A DNA stretch of 64,000 nt from Nitrospira sp. (GTDB taxonomy: Bacteria > Nitrospirota > Thermodesulfovibrionia > UBA6902): NCBI GenBank assembly GCA_016784355.1, contig JADHUV010000007.1:21080-85079 (forward strand), written 5' to 3'. The translations under genes were made by a program, and so were the position numbers. Shown here piece by piece: positions 38,902 through 47,312 of the stretch; position 1 is the first letter of the stretch; each line of letters begins with the position of its first letter. The notes below the pieces were generated by a model that saw nothing but the letters and a program-made list of their open reading frames with translations, searched no databases and was not told where the DNA came from.

Positions 38902-39528
38902 TTACCCACGCCGTCTCATTAATTTCCTGCGCGCCACCATTACCACTCCGCCTACTCCAAACAGTATCATCGACACCGGCTCAGGTGCGACGGCGACGGA
39001 AACATCGCCGGGACGAACAGCAATGGCGTAGAGGCTGACGCCCTTACGGTGGCTGGTCTGGCGGCCGCTGCCGATATTGAAGAGCCACGCGACGCGTGGA
39101 TCGGCGGAATACTCCGTACCCGAAAAGTAGTTGGTCGCCTGCAGATTCTGAAAATCACCGGTGTTAGAGAGGCCATAACCTGTTGTCGGATAACCAACGT
39201 TTCCCAACTCTGTATAGTACAAATGCCCCATCTCGCTATCGGTGCAGTTGCCTGAACAAGGTCCTGACCCATCCTGGTTTAACGCCGTTGGCAGTCGCCA
39301 GTCATCAATAATAGTCCCTCCGAAATCTACCGTCAATCCATCTGCCCAGTTCATCATACTCTGCCAATTACCGTAGTTAGAATAATCGTACCACGTGATA
39401 TCAAAGTCTGTATCATAGATAAGCTGGTTTCCAAGACTGTCTGTTCCGAGGTTGTGTAGTGCCGCATTTGCCTGCACTGAATATGCTAAGACCATTACTA
39501 ATACTACAATACTTACTACGAAATGCAA
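38902..39528 (-). CDS. DGR target-like DUF1566/C-type-lectin-fold protein with PEP-CTERM anchor
   Basis: About 208 residues from a TTG at 39528, chosen because it opens a good signal peptide (cleavage after VQANA); no ribosome site is obvious. The domain has DWRLPTALNQDGSG and SEMGHLYY, typical of DUF1566/FGE-sulfatase-like lectin folds. The region FSGTEYSADPRVAWLF...SLYAIAVRPGDV is the usual variable repeat of DGR targets. Its codons are mostly NNC (ATC, AGC, CGC, ACC, AGC, CAC, GTC, CTC), as expected from adenine mutagenesis of AAC-rich template codons. After it comes a PEP-CTERM sorting signal (PEPVSMILFG, hydrophobic, then RRKLMRRRG). Likely a surface-displayed binding protein. Confidence 0.75.
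   Translation of the reverse strand: MHFVVSIVVLVMVLAYSVQANAALHNLGTDSLGNQLIYDTDFDITWYDYSNYGNWQSMMNWADGLTVDFGGTIIDDWRLPTALNQDGSGPCSGNCTDSEMGHLYYTELGNVGYPTTGYGLSNTGDFQNLQATNYFSGTEYSADPRVAWLFNIGSGRQTSHRKGVSLYAIAVRPGDVSVAVAPEPVSMILFGVGGVVMVARRKLMRRRG
39005..39145 (-). repeat. putative DGR variable repeat (VR)
   Basis: GC-rich segment inside an otherwise AT-richer gene, coding the lectin-fold variable loop and ending at RPGDV. Positions expected to vary mostly have C in the third base with mixed first and second bases. No matching template repeat is found in the window. Confidence 0.6.
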
Positions 39529-39586
39529 TGAAATGTTACAATTTTGCGATTGTAGCGAAGAATATCGAATTGTGTATAATATTCCT

Positions 39587-40633
39587 GTGGATAAAACTGC
39601 CGACACTTCAGGAGGATCCCGTTTTCTCGTAACCGCTGCTGCCTTTGTTGTGGTGGTTGCCGGCATGAGGGCGGCCGAGTCGCTTCTGGTGCCGTTTCTA
39701 ATCTCAATATTTATAGCTGTCATATGTCTTCCGCCGTTATACTGGCTTCAGAAAAAAAAGATCCCTTCAGGGATTGCCATATTAATCGTTATTATCGGGA
39801 TAGCGTGTGCGGGCGTGCTAATGACCGCATTGATTGGTACCTCGCTGGATGACTTTGTAAAAGATGTGCCTGTGTATCAGGCCAGTCTAAAGGAAAAGGC
39901 AGTGGATATTCTGACGTGGTTTGAGGGGATAGGGATTGAGGTACCGCGACAGAAGGTGCTGGATGCCTTTAATCCCGGAGCTGCCATGAAGCTCGTAGCT
40001 GGCTTATTTTCACGTATAACGGGCGTGTTTGCCAATACTTTTCTTATCCTTATGACGGTTATCTTTATACTTCTTGAGGCGTCTGCCATATCAGGCAAAC
40101 TAAAGGCTCTTTCACGCAGGCGGGAATCTCCCGGTAAGGGCTTCGAAAAATTTACCGGAGATATTAACAGGTATATGGCTATCAAGACAGGAACCAGTCT
40201 GCTGACCGGGGTATGTGTGGCTGCATGGCTTGCGGTGCTTGGGCTAAACTATCCGCTTCTTTGGGGTACACTCGCTTTTCTGCTTAACTTTGTTCCGAAT
40301 ATTGGCTCGATCCTTGCTGCGATACCGGCAATTCTTTTGGCCCTCATACAGTTCGGGACCTTTAAGACTCTGCTTATTGCAGCCGGCTATTTTGTGGTCA
40401 ACACAGTGGTTGGAAGTATTATAGAACCGAAGGTCATGGGCAAAGGGTTAGGTCTTTCTCCTTTAGTTGTCTTCCTGTCTCTTGTCTTCTGGGGCTGGGT
40501 GCTCGGCCCTGTCGGGATGCTGTTATCAGTTCCGCTTACTATGACAGTCAAGATTGCACTGGACAGCAGTGAGGACACGCGGCACATTGGTGTATTGCTC
40601 GGGCCGGATCCGTCTGAATCAGCTTCAGGGTAA
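39587..40633 (+). CDS. AI-2E family transporter (PerM-like permease)
   Basis: The protein has about 348 residues from a GTG at 39587; in-frame starts at 39533 and 39452 overlap the divergent target gene and lack ribosome sites, so the start is uncertain. It has about eight transmembrane helices in the AI-2E/PerM layout: an N-terminal helix pair, a soluble insert (~90-150), then a C-terminal group containing GTLAFLLNFVPNIGSILAAIP and the conserved GPVGMLLSVPLTM. Members export autoinducer-2 or are linked to Na+/H+ exchange; the substrate is not known here. Confidence 0.85.
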   Translation: MDKTADTSGGSRFLVTAAAFVVVVAGMRAAESLLVPFLISIFIAVICLPPLYWLQKKKIPSGIAILIVIIGIACAGVLMTALIGTSLDDFVKDVPVYQASLKEKAVDILTWFEGIGIEVPRQKVLDAFNPGAAMKLVAGLFSRITGVFANTFLILMTVIFILLEASAISGKLKALSRRRESPGKGFEKFTGDINRYMAIKTGTSLLTGVCVAAWLAVLGLNYPLLWGTLAFLLNFVPNIGSILAAIPAILLALIQFGTFKTLLIAAGYFVVNTVVGSIIEPKVMGKGLGLSPLVVFLSLVFWGWVLGPVGMLLSVPLTMTVKIALDSSEDTRHIGVLLGPDPSESASG

Positions 40634-40650
40634 GATGACGAATTTTTTCC

Positions 40651-40740
40651 CTTCGTAATTCGTATATCGTCAATCGGGATTCGTCAATTTTTTTTTAGGC
40701 ATAAAGAAAAGTGACGAATCCCGAGTGACAAATGACGAAC
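40651..40740. repeat. dispersed palindromic repeat, copy 1
   Basis: It runs from CTTCGTAATTCGTATAT through TCGTCAATTTT to GAATCCCGAGTGACAAATGACGAAC. It is internally palindromic (ATTCGTCA...TGACGAAT with GGGATTCG complementary arms). Copies occur at 47179-47290 and 48064-48107. It abuts the stop codon of the candidate selenoprotein gene. A REP/MITE-like element. Confidence 0.75.
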
Positions 40741-41057
40741 TAAAGAACCGGAAACCCTGCACTCTTCCATGCCTCAACTCCGCCAAGTAGAGCTTTTGTA
40801 TTTGCAAAACCCTGAGTTTTATATTCCCCGGCCCGACCGGCCGCGCTGCCTTCTGATGGTCAGGCTCAATAAAATATAATTTCCTGCTCCTTTGCAAGTG
40901 AGGGTGTTTTTTGAATGAACTGTTCAAGGGATAAAGCACCCTCAAGCCTCATCTTATCGAAACGGGCTTCGCTGTCATAGGCACAGACTAGCAGCGCAGC
41001 GTGTTCTGTCATATTCCATTTTGCTTCTTCGGGGGTGATTCGCGGGATAAGATTCAT
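40740..41057 (-). CDS. candidate selenocysteine-containing rhodanese (UxU motif)
   Basis: Reading through two in-frame TGA codons (40868-40866 and 40862-40860) gives a complete 105-residue rhodanese domain. The N-terminal part (to IIFY, residue 63) is normal. Then come TGA, GCC, TGA, CCA, so the active-site loop reads Y-[TGA]-A-[TGA]-P where related rhodaneses have Y-C-x-C-P or Y-C-A-x-P. The downstream frame is intact: SEGSAAGRAGEYKTQGF, then a typical ALLGGVEAWKSAGFPVL end and a TAG stop. Both TGAs sit only at the reactive-cysteine positions, and a SECIS-like hairpin follows the first. Sulfur or selenium transfer or thiol redox is the expected role. If selenocysteine is not inserted, this is a 63-residue truncated pseudogene. 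Confidence 0.7.
40831..40865 (-). promoter_or_regulatory. SECIS-like hairpin directly after the TGA codon
   Basis: Immediately 3' of the first TGA the mRNA can pair GCCUGACC with GGUCGGGC (8 bp, one G-U). An inner GGC/GCC stem closes the hexaloop AGCGCG, with an asymmetric bulge AUCAGAA between. The loop starts 18 bases after the TGA, within the range known for bacterial SECIS elements. Confidence 0.55.
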
Positions 41058-41240
41058 CTGGACTCCTTTAATATAGATAAAGTTTCCTTATTGAATATGT
41101 GTTTACGTTTGCATATTTTCTCAGAAGCAAGGCGTTCTGTCAATCCGGAGTGTGTGCTAATCTGACATTGGTCATATTGCATTCCCTCACTGCTCCATTA
41201 TAATGAAACTAGAGGAGGCGGTGATGGTACCGTTATTGAT

Positions 41241-41786
41241 ATGAGAAAAGTTTCAGCCATAATTTTATTAGCTACGATTTTGGTTATAAGCCCAGGTTTA
41301 AGTCAAGGTGAAAGCCCTGAAAAGGTATTAAATAATCAGCATTCAATTGAAAAACCGGCAAAGGAGGAACTTATGAAACAGTTAACCCCTATTCAGTACA
41401 AGGTAACACAGGAGAATGGCACGGAGCCGGCTTATAATAATGAATACTGGGATAATAAGCGGGAAGGCATATACGTTGATATCGTATCAGGAGAACCGCT
41501 TTTCATATCTACAGATAAATATAAGTCCGGAACAGGCTGGCCTAGTTTCACAAGGCCGTTAGAGCCTGAAAATATAGTAGAAAAGGAAGATAATAGTTTC
41601 TTTTCACGCCGTACAGAGGTAAGAAGCCGGAAAGGCGACTCGCATCTGGGTCATGTATTTTCTGACGGCCCCGCGCCTACCGGTCTTCGCTACTGCATGA
41701 ATTCGGCAGCTATGCGGTTTATACCAAAAGAAGAAATGGAAAAAGAGGGTTATGGGCAGTACCTGAAAAGATTTTCCGAAAAATAA
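41241..41786 (+). CDS. msrB: exported methionine-R-sulfoxide reductase MsrB
   Basis: The protein has 181 residues, with a signal peptide ending near GLSQG-ES, followed by an MsrB domain from ~50. It reduces methionine-R-sulfoxide in proteins. Marks: SGTGWPSF, the zinc-free region, [10 protein letters not shown] and the catalytic Cys in [12 protein letters not shown]. Zinc-binding CxxC pairs of some MsrB are absent. An upstream ATG (41224) opens a 6-codon frame whose TGA overlaps the msrB ATG, after an AGGAGG site, so translation may be coupled. The periplasmic location suits repair of envelope proteins. Confidence 0.9.
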   Translation: MRKVSAIILLATILVISPGLSQGESPEKVLNNQHSIEKPAKEELMKQLTPIQYKVTQENGTEPAYNNEYWDNKREGIYVDIVSGEPLFISTDKYKSGTGWPSFTRPLEPENIVEKEDNSFFSRRTEVRSRKGDSHLGHVFSDGPAPTGLRYCMNSAAMRFIPKEEMEKEGYGQYLKRFSEK

Positions 41787-41940
41787 GTTACTTGCGGCTT
41801 AAACTCGGCAGATAAAGTTTTAGGGGGGTGTTGCCGATAATCATTACATGCATCAGGCGCATGTAATATGCGATTATGCTTTTTTGCAGTAGAGGCCGTG
41901 CATTAAACCCTTAATTTTAAGTTATGGTGTCCAGATAAAG

Positions 41941-42975
41941 ATGCAGGATTCGATTAATCACAGGGGAAGTATATTGCATGCACCGCCCGGGCAGTCTGAG
42001 GTGCGCGATATGATTGCACAATATCTGCCGCCTGCGAGGGTTCCCCGCTCGGTCAGGATTATTACAGATACCTCAGATTTTTTTCGTGTAGATTATGATG
42101 ATGTGGTTATGCTGAACGGGCTTCTTTATCTGATCAGAAACTACAAGCGTGAGGGCCGGTTCGGTATAAGTGATCAGCCTAAGTTCTGGGTAAAATCAGC
42201 CATTGATCTGCAGGACGGTTCGGTCAAGATAATCAAGATGGTTTACCATGAAAAGTTCACCTCCAGCGTGGGCAATATTACCTTTGACTGCTTCAGAAGC
42301 CCGAAAAAAGAAGCAAGAATTCTTACCCTTGTCAAGGGGCATCAAAGCTTTATGCAGGGCTATGGAGTCGAAGATTCTGTGGGCAATGTAATCAGGGTAA
42401 TAGATTTAATAAAGGGTCCGACTATAGAAGATTATGTTCTTACGCTCGGGGATGATCATGAGGATTATTTCTACAATCACTTCCCTTTAATGCTGCAGGA
42501 ATATACAGAGCTCGTTAAGGCAATAAAATTTCTGCATAAAAACGGGGAAAAACATGGGGATATAAGGCGCGACCATGTATTTAAAGATGCTGCTTCCGGT
42601 GATTATAAATGGATAGACTTTGATTTTAATTATATGCACAAAGAAAACATGTTCGGGTATGACCTGTTTGGACTGGGCAATATACTGGCATACCTGACCG
42701 GACGGGGTGATGTGACTACTCAGGAACTTCGCAAAGCCGACAATAGCATTTTTCGTAGTCTTGCCCCTGATGACCTGAATATTATTTTTAATAACAGAGT
42801 AGTAAACCTGAAAAAAGTATACCCATATATACCGGAAGTGCTAAATATTGTGCTAATGCATTTTTCCACTGGAGCTCATATTTTCTATGATAATGTGGAT
42901 CAACTGCTGCAGGATCTCGATGAGGTCAGACATGCAATATCCGGTATGAGCGTAAAGAAAGGACAGGTAGGTTAA
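41941..42975 (+). CDS. protein-kinase-like protein, first gene of the LonB operon
   Basis: The protein has 344 residues. A kinase fold is visible: the catalytic-loop equivalent reads HGDIRRDH (~197-204) in place of HRDxKxxN, and the Mg-binding DFG equivalent reads IDFDFNY (~213-219). A nucleotide-binding Lys is probably VKSAIDL/KIIKMVYHEK (~77-97). The Gly-rich loop is not obvious. It is an atypical Ser/Thr or small-molecule kinase, active or not. Its last base is shared with the ATG of the following UspA gene, showing tight coupling. Confidence 0.7.
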   Translation: MQDSINHRGSILHAPPGQSEVRDMIAQYLPPARVPRSVRIITDTSDFFRVDYDDVVMLNGLLYLIRNYKREGRFGISDQPKFWVKSAIDLQDGSVKIIKMVYHEKFTSSVGNITFDCFRSPKKEARILTLVKGHQSFMQGYGVEDSVGNVIRVIDLIKGPTIEDYVLTLGDDHEDYFYNHFPLMLQEYTELVKAIKFLHKNGEKHGDIRRDHVFKDAASGDYKWIDFDFNYMHKENMFGYDLFGLGNILAYLTGRGDVTTQELRKADNSIFRSLAPDDLNIIFNNRVVNLKKVYPYIPEVLNIVLMHFSTGAHIFYDNVDQLLQDLDEVRHAISGMSVKKGQVG

Positions 42976-43481
42976 TGGGATCCGATACACTCACTAAAAC
43001 CGCCGGAGAGATTGCGACTCCGGGACGCATTACGGACAGGCACCTTCTGATTGCCCTTGACGGTTCAAAAAATGCAGAGAGGGCACTAATGTATGTGGCT
43101 GACTTTCTCGGCGGCCAGAAAGGTTTTCGGGTTACATTGCTCAGGATAGTGCCGGAACTTTCAGAAGATTATTTTGCCACTCAGGATGAACATGACAAAT
43201 GGATCGATGACGAGACTGAAAAGGCTGAAGAATTACTTGAAAGTTACCGTGGAATTCTTATACAATCGGGGTTTAAGCCTCGTAAGGTGGGGATACATAT
43301 CACTATAGGACAGTGTAGTTCTGTAGCTGAATGCATACTTGAACATCAGAAAAAATTGCAGTGCTGTACGGTAGTAGTGGGACGACGCGTTATTTCGCGC
43401 AAAGAGGAGTTTTTATTCGGAAGCACCTCTAACAGGATCCTGAGATCAGAAAAAAGATGCGCTCTATGGGTGATCGAGTAA
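42975..43481 (+). CDS. universal stress protein (UspA family)
   Basis: The protein has 168 residues. The alpha/beta Usp fold starts at HLLIALDGSKNAERAL (residue ~23). The ATP-binding type signature near the end would be G-x2-G-x9-G(S/T); here the equivalent reads GRRVISRKEEFLFGSTSNRIL, retaining the FGSTS part. It is coupled by a one-base overlap to the kinase-like gene and is 28 bases before the next. Membership in the operon with a membrane Lon protease suggests a stress-response role. Confidence 0.85.
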   Translation: MGSDTLTKTAGEIATPGRITDRHLLIALDGSKNAERALMYVADFLGGQKGFRVTLLRIVPELSEDYFATQDEHDKWIDDETEKAEELLESYRGILIQSGFKPRKVGIHITIGQCSSVAECILEHQKKLQCCTVVVGRRVISRKEEFLFGSTSNRILRSEKRCALWVIE

Positions 43482-43509
43482 GAGCCTTAATGTTGTGGTG
43501 GAGAAATGA

Positions 43510-44667
43510 ATGAGTGAGGACATCTGGGTAATATCAGGCGGCAGATTTGTTGATCTGGATTTAAGCGTCGTATGTGAAGAGCCGGTTTCCGGCCCTGTGA
43601 TGGAATATAAAATATCTGAACTTGCAAGATATCTTTTAAACCCTGCGCCACTGACGCTGGAGGAAAAGGTGATCGGTTGTAAAGTCAGATATCGTAATAC
43701 GATGTCCTGGGCTCTGAAAAATATTTTTTCGAAGTTCTTACCCCGCAAAAAGAAGTTTGAGGAGGATGAAATACATCTGGTCGATGAGATCATTTCCAGT
43801 TCAAAAATTGGGGTGCCTACCTTTCAGGATCAGGGACTTAATGACCATTTCAAAAGGATTAGTCAGATGTTACGGCCCTATGACCCGGTACAGAAGAAAC
43901 TGGCCTCCATTGATAAAAGCAGGATCGATGAGATTATGGCCATGTGTGAAGATGTCGGGGGAAACAGGTTTCAACTGAATCTGCAGGGCAATATCGAGGA
44001 AAAAATACGCTTTGTCACAAGCAGTGTATCAAAGAAGGTGAAGGTGGTGCTAAGCAGGGCCTATCTTTCCAATGGCCTTTTTGAAATGCGGGGCTTTGAT
44101 TTTGCTCTGCTGAAGACAAACGAGGGGCGGAAGTTATTAAAATTTACCCGAAATGGTCAGACCAAGTATTGCGTAGTTAATGAAAACTATGATTTTGAAT
44201 TCTGGATAGATGACCATGCAATGATAAGTTATCTACATCTTTTTGCCCAGGCAGTCAGCAGTGATTCGAGACTGAGAGAGGCCTTGCTTCTCTGTGCAGA
44301 GGATCAGGCCAGGCCACTTAAACTTTTATTTTCCAATCAGCTGGAACAGAAATATTCTGAAACATACGTGCCGCAGGCATATCGTGAGCTTCTGAAAACC
44401 TATAAGATCAGTAAAAATGACAGGGATGCCATAACCGAAGTATTAAACAGTTTCCAGACAGTTGTATCTTTGAATTATGTGGATGAGTCTGGTACGGCAA
44501 AACCGAAACTGTTCACTAATATAAGTGTGCTGCATGACATCAAGGCACTTGAACCAATTAAGGGCAGGCTGCCGCGGCTTTATTCCGAGATTGATAAAAA
44601 GGCACCTGTTTCCAGCGAAGGAAGGCTTTACCTGCTTGATTCAATGAGGGGGTATCAGAATGCTTAA
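43510..44667 (+). CDS. operon protein of unknown function (385 aa)
   Basis: The protein has 385 residues, is soluble and mostly helical, with no recognised domain, cysteine pattern or signal peptide. Short motifs by eye include FTRNGQTKYCVVNENYDFEFW and a basic linker RKKKFEEDEIHL near residue 78. It lies between uspA and lonB, with its last eight bases overlapping the lonB start, so it is very probably a functional partner of LonB (for example substrate adaptor). That role is inferred from position only. Confidence 0.6.
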   Translation: MSEDIWVISGGRFVDLDLSVVCEEPVSGPVMEYKISELARYLLNPAPLTLEEKVIGCKVRYRNTMSWALKNIFSKFLPRKKKFEEDEIHLVDEIISSSKIGVPTFQDQGLNDHFKRISQMLRPYDPVQKKLASIDKSRIDEIMAMCEDVGGNRFQLNLQGNIEEKIRFVTSSVSKKVKVVLSRAYLSNGLFEMRGFDFALLKTNEGRKLLKFTRNGQTKYCVVNENYDFEFWIDDHAMISYLHLFAQAVSSDSRLREALLLCAEDQARPLKLLFSNQLEQKYSETYVPQAYRELLKTYKISKNDRDAITEVLNSFQTVVSLNYVDESGTAKPKLFTNISVLHDIKALEPIKGRLPRLYSEIDKKAPVSSEGRLYLLDSMRGYQNA

Positions 44668-46984
44668 GACATATAGGGATGAAGATTATGAATGGATTAA
44701 GGAACTTATGCTCTATCCCCGTTCCCTGGAGGACCGGCTTGGTTTTTTTAAAGATACCTCAGAGATAACCATACCCGATGACCCAATAGACAAGGTGGTG
44801 TTTCAGGACAAGGCAAAGGATGCGATTCGTAAGATTGCCCAGAATAAAGGACATATGCTTATGGTCGGCAAGCCGGGTACGGGCAAGTCTATGCTTGTTG
44901 GAATGTTTAGCCATGTCCTTGATAAATCTCTCGGAGATTATATAAGACCGAAAAAGTCTATCGTGGCTTATCCTGGTAAGGATGACAATAATATGCGAAT
45001 AGCCTATGCAGACTCGGAAAAGCTGGATAGCTATATAAGCGAACTTCGGCAGGAAGTCGAAAACGCAAAAAATAGTGTCGAAGAATTCTCCCTTGAAAAG
45101 CAGATACAAATCGTTAAGAAGGCGAAGACGTTTTTCATCTCCCTGGCTATCCTGAGCATTGTGGCGGGCATATATTTTCCCCAGGCATTTATATTGACGG
45201 GCCTTATGGGAATAGGCGCCATATTTATGTTTATACAGGAAAATAATAACAGGGTACAGGAGAAGATTCATCGAGAGACCCTGACGAATAAGTCGCTTAA
45301 TGTAAAACATCTTTATGATATGATCCCTGAACTGCTCTTTGATCCAAGGCATGACAAAGACTTGATGATCCGGGTTGCTGAACCAAATTCGAGAAACATG
45401 AAAGGCGGCTTCAGGCATGATCCATATCAGTCCGGAAACCTGCAGACGCCGATTCATCGACGTGCATATCTAGGTGCTCATGCAAAGGCTCCTATCATTT
45501 ATATTGATGAACTGAAGACGATGATAAATGTTGGGTATATGTCGAGCCTGCTTGAGGTTATGCAGAACAAAGAATATTACCTTGAGGGCGGCATAAACTC
45601 AGGCAGCAGTGCAGCAGACAGATCAGAAAATCCTCTTAAGGCAGATAATATCTTTATTGCCTGCTGCAATCACGACACCCTCGGACATTTACAGAGTGAA
45701 GGAGACGGTGCCTTTCTCAGCCGTATTGAGGACAAGGGCGAGATCATTCAGATGGAGAGTGCCGTGCCTGAATCAGCAGAGACTATATGCCAGGTTGCGC
45801 AGTATATAAAACAGGAAATACTGAATATTGAGAAAGACTTTGATGAGACCTGGGGCAAGGTCATTGAAAAGGAAGGACACCTTGGAGTCAGGATGCGGAG
45901 CGAGCAGATATTCGGCAAAAAACTCCCGGCAGATTACAAGCTCAAGGTAAGGGACTTTGCCAGAAATGCAGTGGCAGAGATCATAAAAGAGCTTCGCTGC
46001 AGAAGTTCTGACGGTAAGCTCAGCTGTATGCTCAGGCCTATTAATGGGATCATAAAGGCCGCAGAGCTTGAGGCGATACTGGATAATTCTGATCTGGTGC
46101 AACCGAGTCATATCAGGAGTGCCCTTTTAGGCCATCTCAGTCTTGAGGGAGCTGTGTCCAAGGAGGTCATTGAGCATAAGAAAGACCTTAAGAAATATAT
46201 TACCTCCATGACTGATTCCATCGGCTATGTCGTTGGACTGGCGGTCATTCATTCTAATGCCAGCGGCCGCAGTTTCGGGCAGCCCCTGCCTATTCACTGT
46301 CAGATAAATACCGGAGGATCAGATGTTATTACCTCCCCCGGCAAGATCGGGGATATTGCCATGGCTGCCTCACAGAACGTACGGGCTTCTATCAAGAAAC
46401 TCCTGAGGACAGTAGGAGCACCCTACGTCGGATATGAGATGCATATCGAGTACATTCAGGCACATGGCGGTGTTGAGGGTGATAGTGCTTCTGTCGCTAT
46501 GAATGTGGGCCTTATATCAGATTTTATAAGACAGCCGGTAAACCAGAAGTATGGGATAACCGGCTCGCTTACAGGTGAGATAATCCTTGCCGTCGGAGGT
46601 GTTACTGAAAAGGTCCGCTCTATCATGGATATCGATCTGACTATGGAAGGGGCCTGTATACCCTGGCAGAACAAGCATGATGTCGAACCTCTGCTTATCA
46701 ACATGGAATTTGAGTATATCGAGATGAAGGATGTACCCGGCATACGGATATACCGAACCGAGGGCAAGCTGGATCCTTTTGATCTATATTTCTGCAAGAC
46801 TAAGTACAACGCATATACCGTTTTAATGGGTGTGAGCAGGGAAGAGGTTGAGGCCCGGATGCTTCAGCGCAGTCAAAATGACCTGGAGTTTATTCAGAAT
46901 ATAAAACATAAATATGCTGAAAAAATTACTGAACCACCTGTGGAACTCCCGAAAGACCTGCAGGTAAAAAGTGAGCCTGCATAA
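44660..46984 (+). CDS. membrane-anchored LonB-type ATP-dependent protease
   Basis: The protein has 774 residues. AAA+ part: Walker A GKPGTGKS (~70-77), split by an insert with two transmembrane helices (~155-195) as in archaeal LonB, and Walker B IIYIDELKT (~280). Lid helices follow. The protease domain from ~510 has the S16 dyad: Ser in EGDSAS (~609) and Lys in VTEKVRS (~651). It lacks the long N-terminal domain of bacterial LonA. It degrades proteins at the membrane. Last gene of the kinase-UspA-unknown-LonB operon. Bacterial genes of this archaeal form are less usual than LonA. Confidence 0.9.
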   Translation: MLKTYRDEDYEWIKELMLYPRSLEDRLGFFKDTSEITIPDDPIDKVVFQDKAKDAIRKIAQNKGHMLMVGKPGTGKSMLVGMFSHVLDKSLGDYIRPKKSIVAYPGKDDNNMRIAYADSEKLDSYISELRQEVENAKNSVEEFSLEKQIQIVKKAKTFFISLAILSIVAGIYFPQAFILTGLMGIGAIFMFIQENNNRVQEKIHRETLTNKSLNVKHLYDMIPELLFDPRHDKDLMIRVAEPNSRNMKGGFRHDPYQSGNLQTPIHRRAYLGAHAKAPIIYIDELKTMINVGYMSSLLEVMQNKEYYLEGGINSGSSAADRSENPLKADNIFIACCNHDTLGHLQSEGDGAFLSRIEDKGEIIQMESAVPESAETICQVAQYIKQEILNIEKDFDETWGKVIEKEGHLGVRMRSEQIFGKKLPADYKLKVRDFARNAVAEIIKELRCRSSDGKLSCMLRPINGIIKAAELEAILDNSDLVQPSHIRSALLGHLSLEGAVSKEVIEHKKDLKKYITSMTDSIGYVVGLAVIHSNASGRSFGQPLPIHCQINTGGSDVITSPGKIGDIAMAASQNVRASIKKLLRTVGAPYVGYEMHIEYIQAHGGVEGDSASVAMNVGLISDFIRQPVNQKYGITGSLTGEIILAVGGVTEKVRSIMDIDLTMEGACIPWQNKHDVEPLLINMEFEYIEMKDVPGIRIYRTEGKLDPFDLYFCKTKYNAYTVLMGVSREEVEARMLQRSQNDLEFIQNIKHKYAEKITEPPVELPKDLQVKSEPA

Positions 46985-47091
46985 ATATATCATTAAAAGA
47001 GTCTGACTGGTACAGAGCCAAGGTTTTTTTGCTTCTGATCAGATACTACAAATATTATTAAATAAGGTATAATAGCTTCACCAAATGGCCA

Positions 47092-47168
47092 GGGCCCATA
47101 GCTCAATTGGATAGAGTGCCTGACTACGGATCAGGAGGTTGGGGGTTCGACTCCTCCTGGGCCCACCA
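47092..47168 (+). tRNA. tRNA-Arg (anticodon ACG)
   Basis: 77 bases including an encoded CCA. The acceptor stem GGGCCCA pairs with TGGGCCC. The D-arm is AGCTCAATTGGATAGAGT-like, the anticodon stem CTGA/TCAG closes loop bases around ACG, and the T-loop is GGTTCGACTC. A TATAAT lies at 47068-47073. The A34 is expected to be inosine. Confidence 0.97.
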
Positions 47169-47178
47169 TTTTTTTCTC

Positions 47179-47290
47179 CTTCGTAATTCGTATATGGCCA
47201 ATCGCTACTCGTCAATTTCTGTTAGTTGTTAACAGGCGGAAAATAAAAGAAAAGTAACGAGTGACAAATCCCGAGTGACGAATGACGAAC
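47179..47290. repeat. dispersed palindromic repeat, copy 2
   Basis: Same ends as copy 1 (CCTTCGTAATTCGTATAT at left, GTGACGAATGACGAAC at right), but ~22 bases longer. It starts 11 bases after the tRNA-Arg gene, so the tRNA 3' flank may be its insertion site. Confidence 0.75.
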
Positions 47291-47312
47291 TACTAAGGAA
47301 GTGCAATATGGT

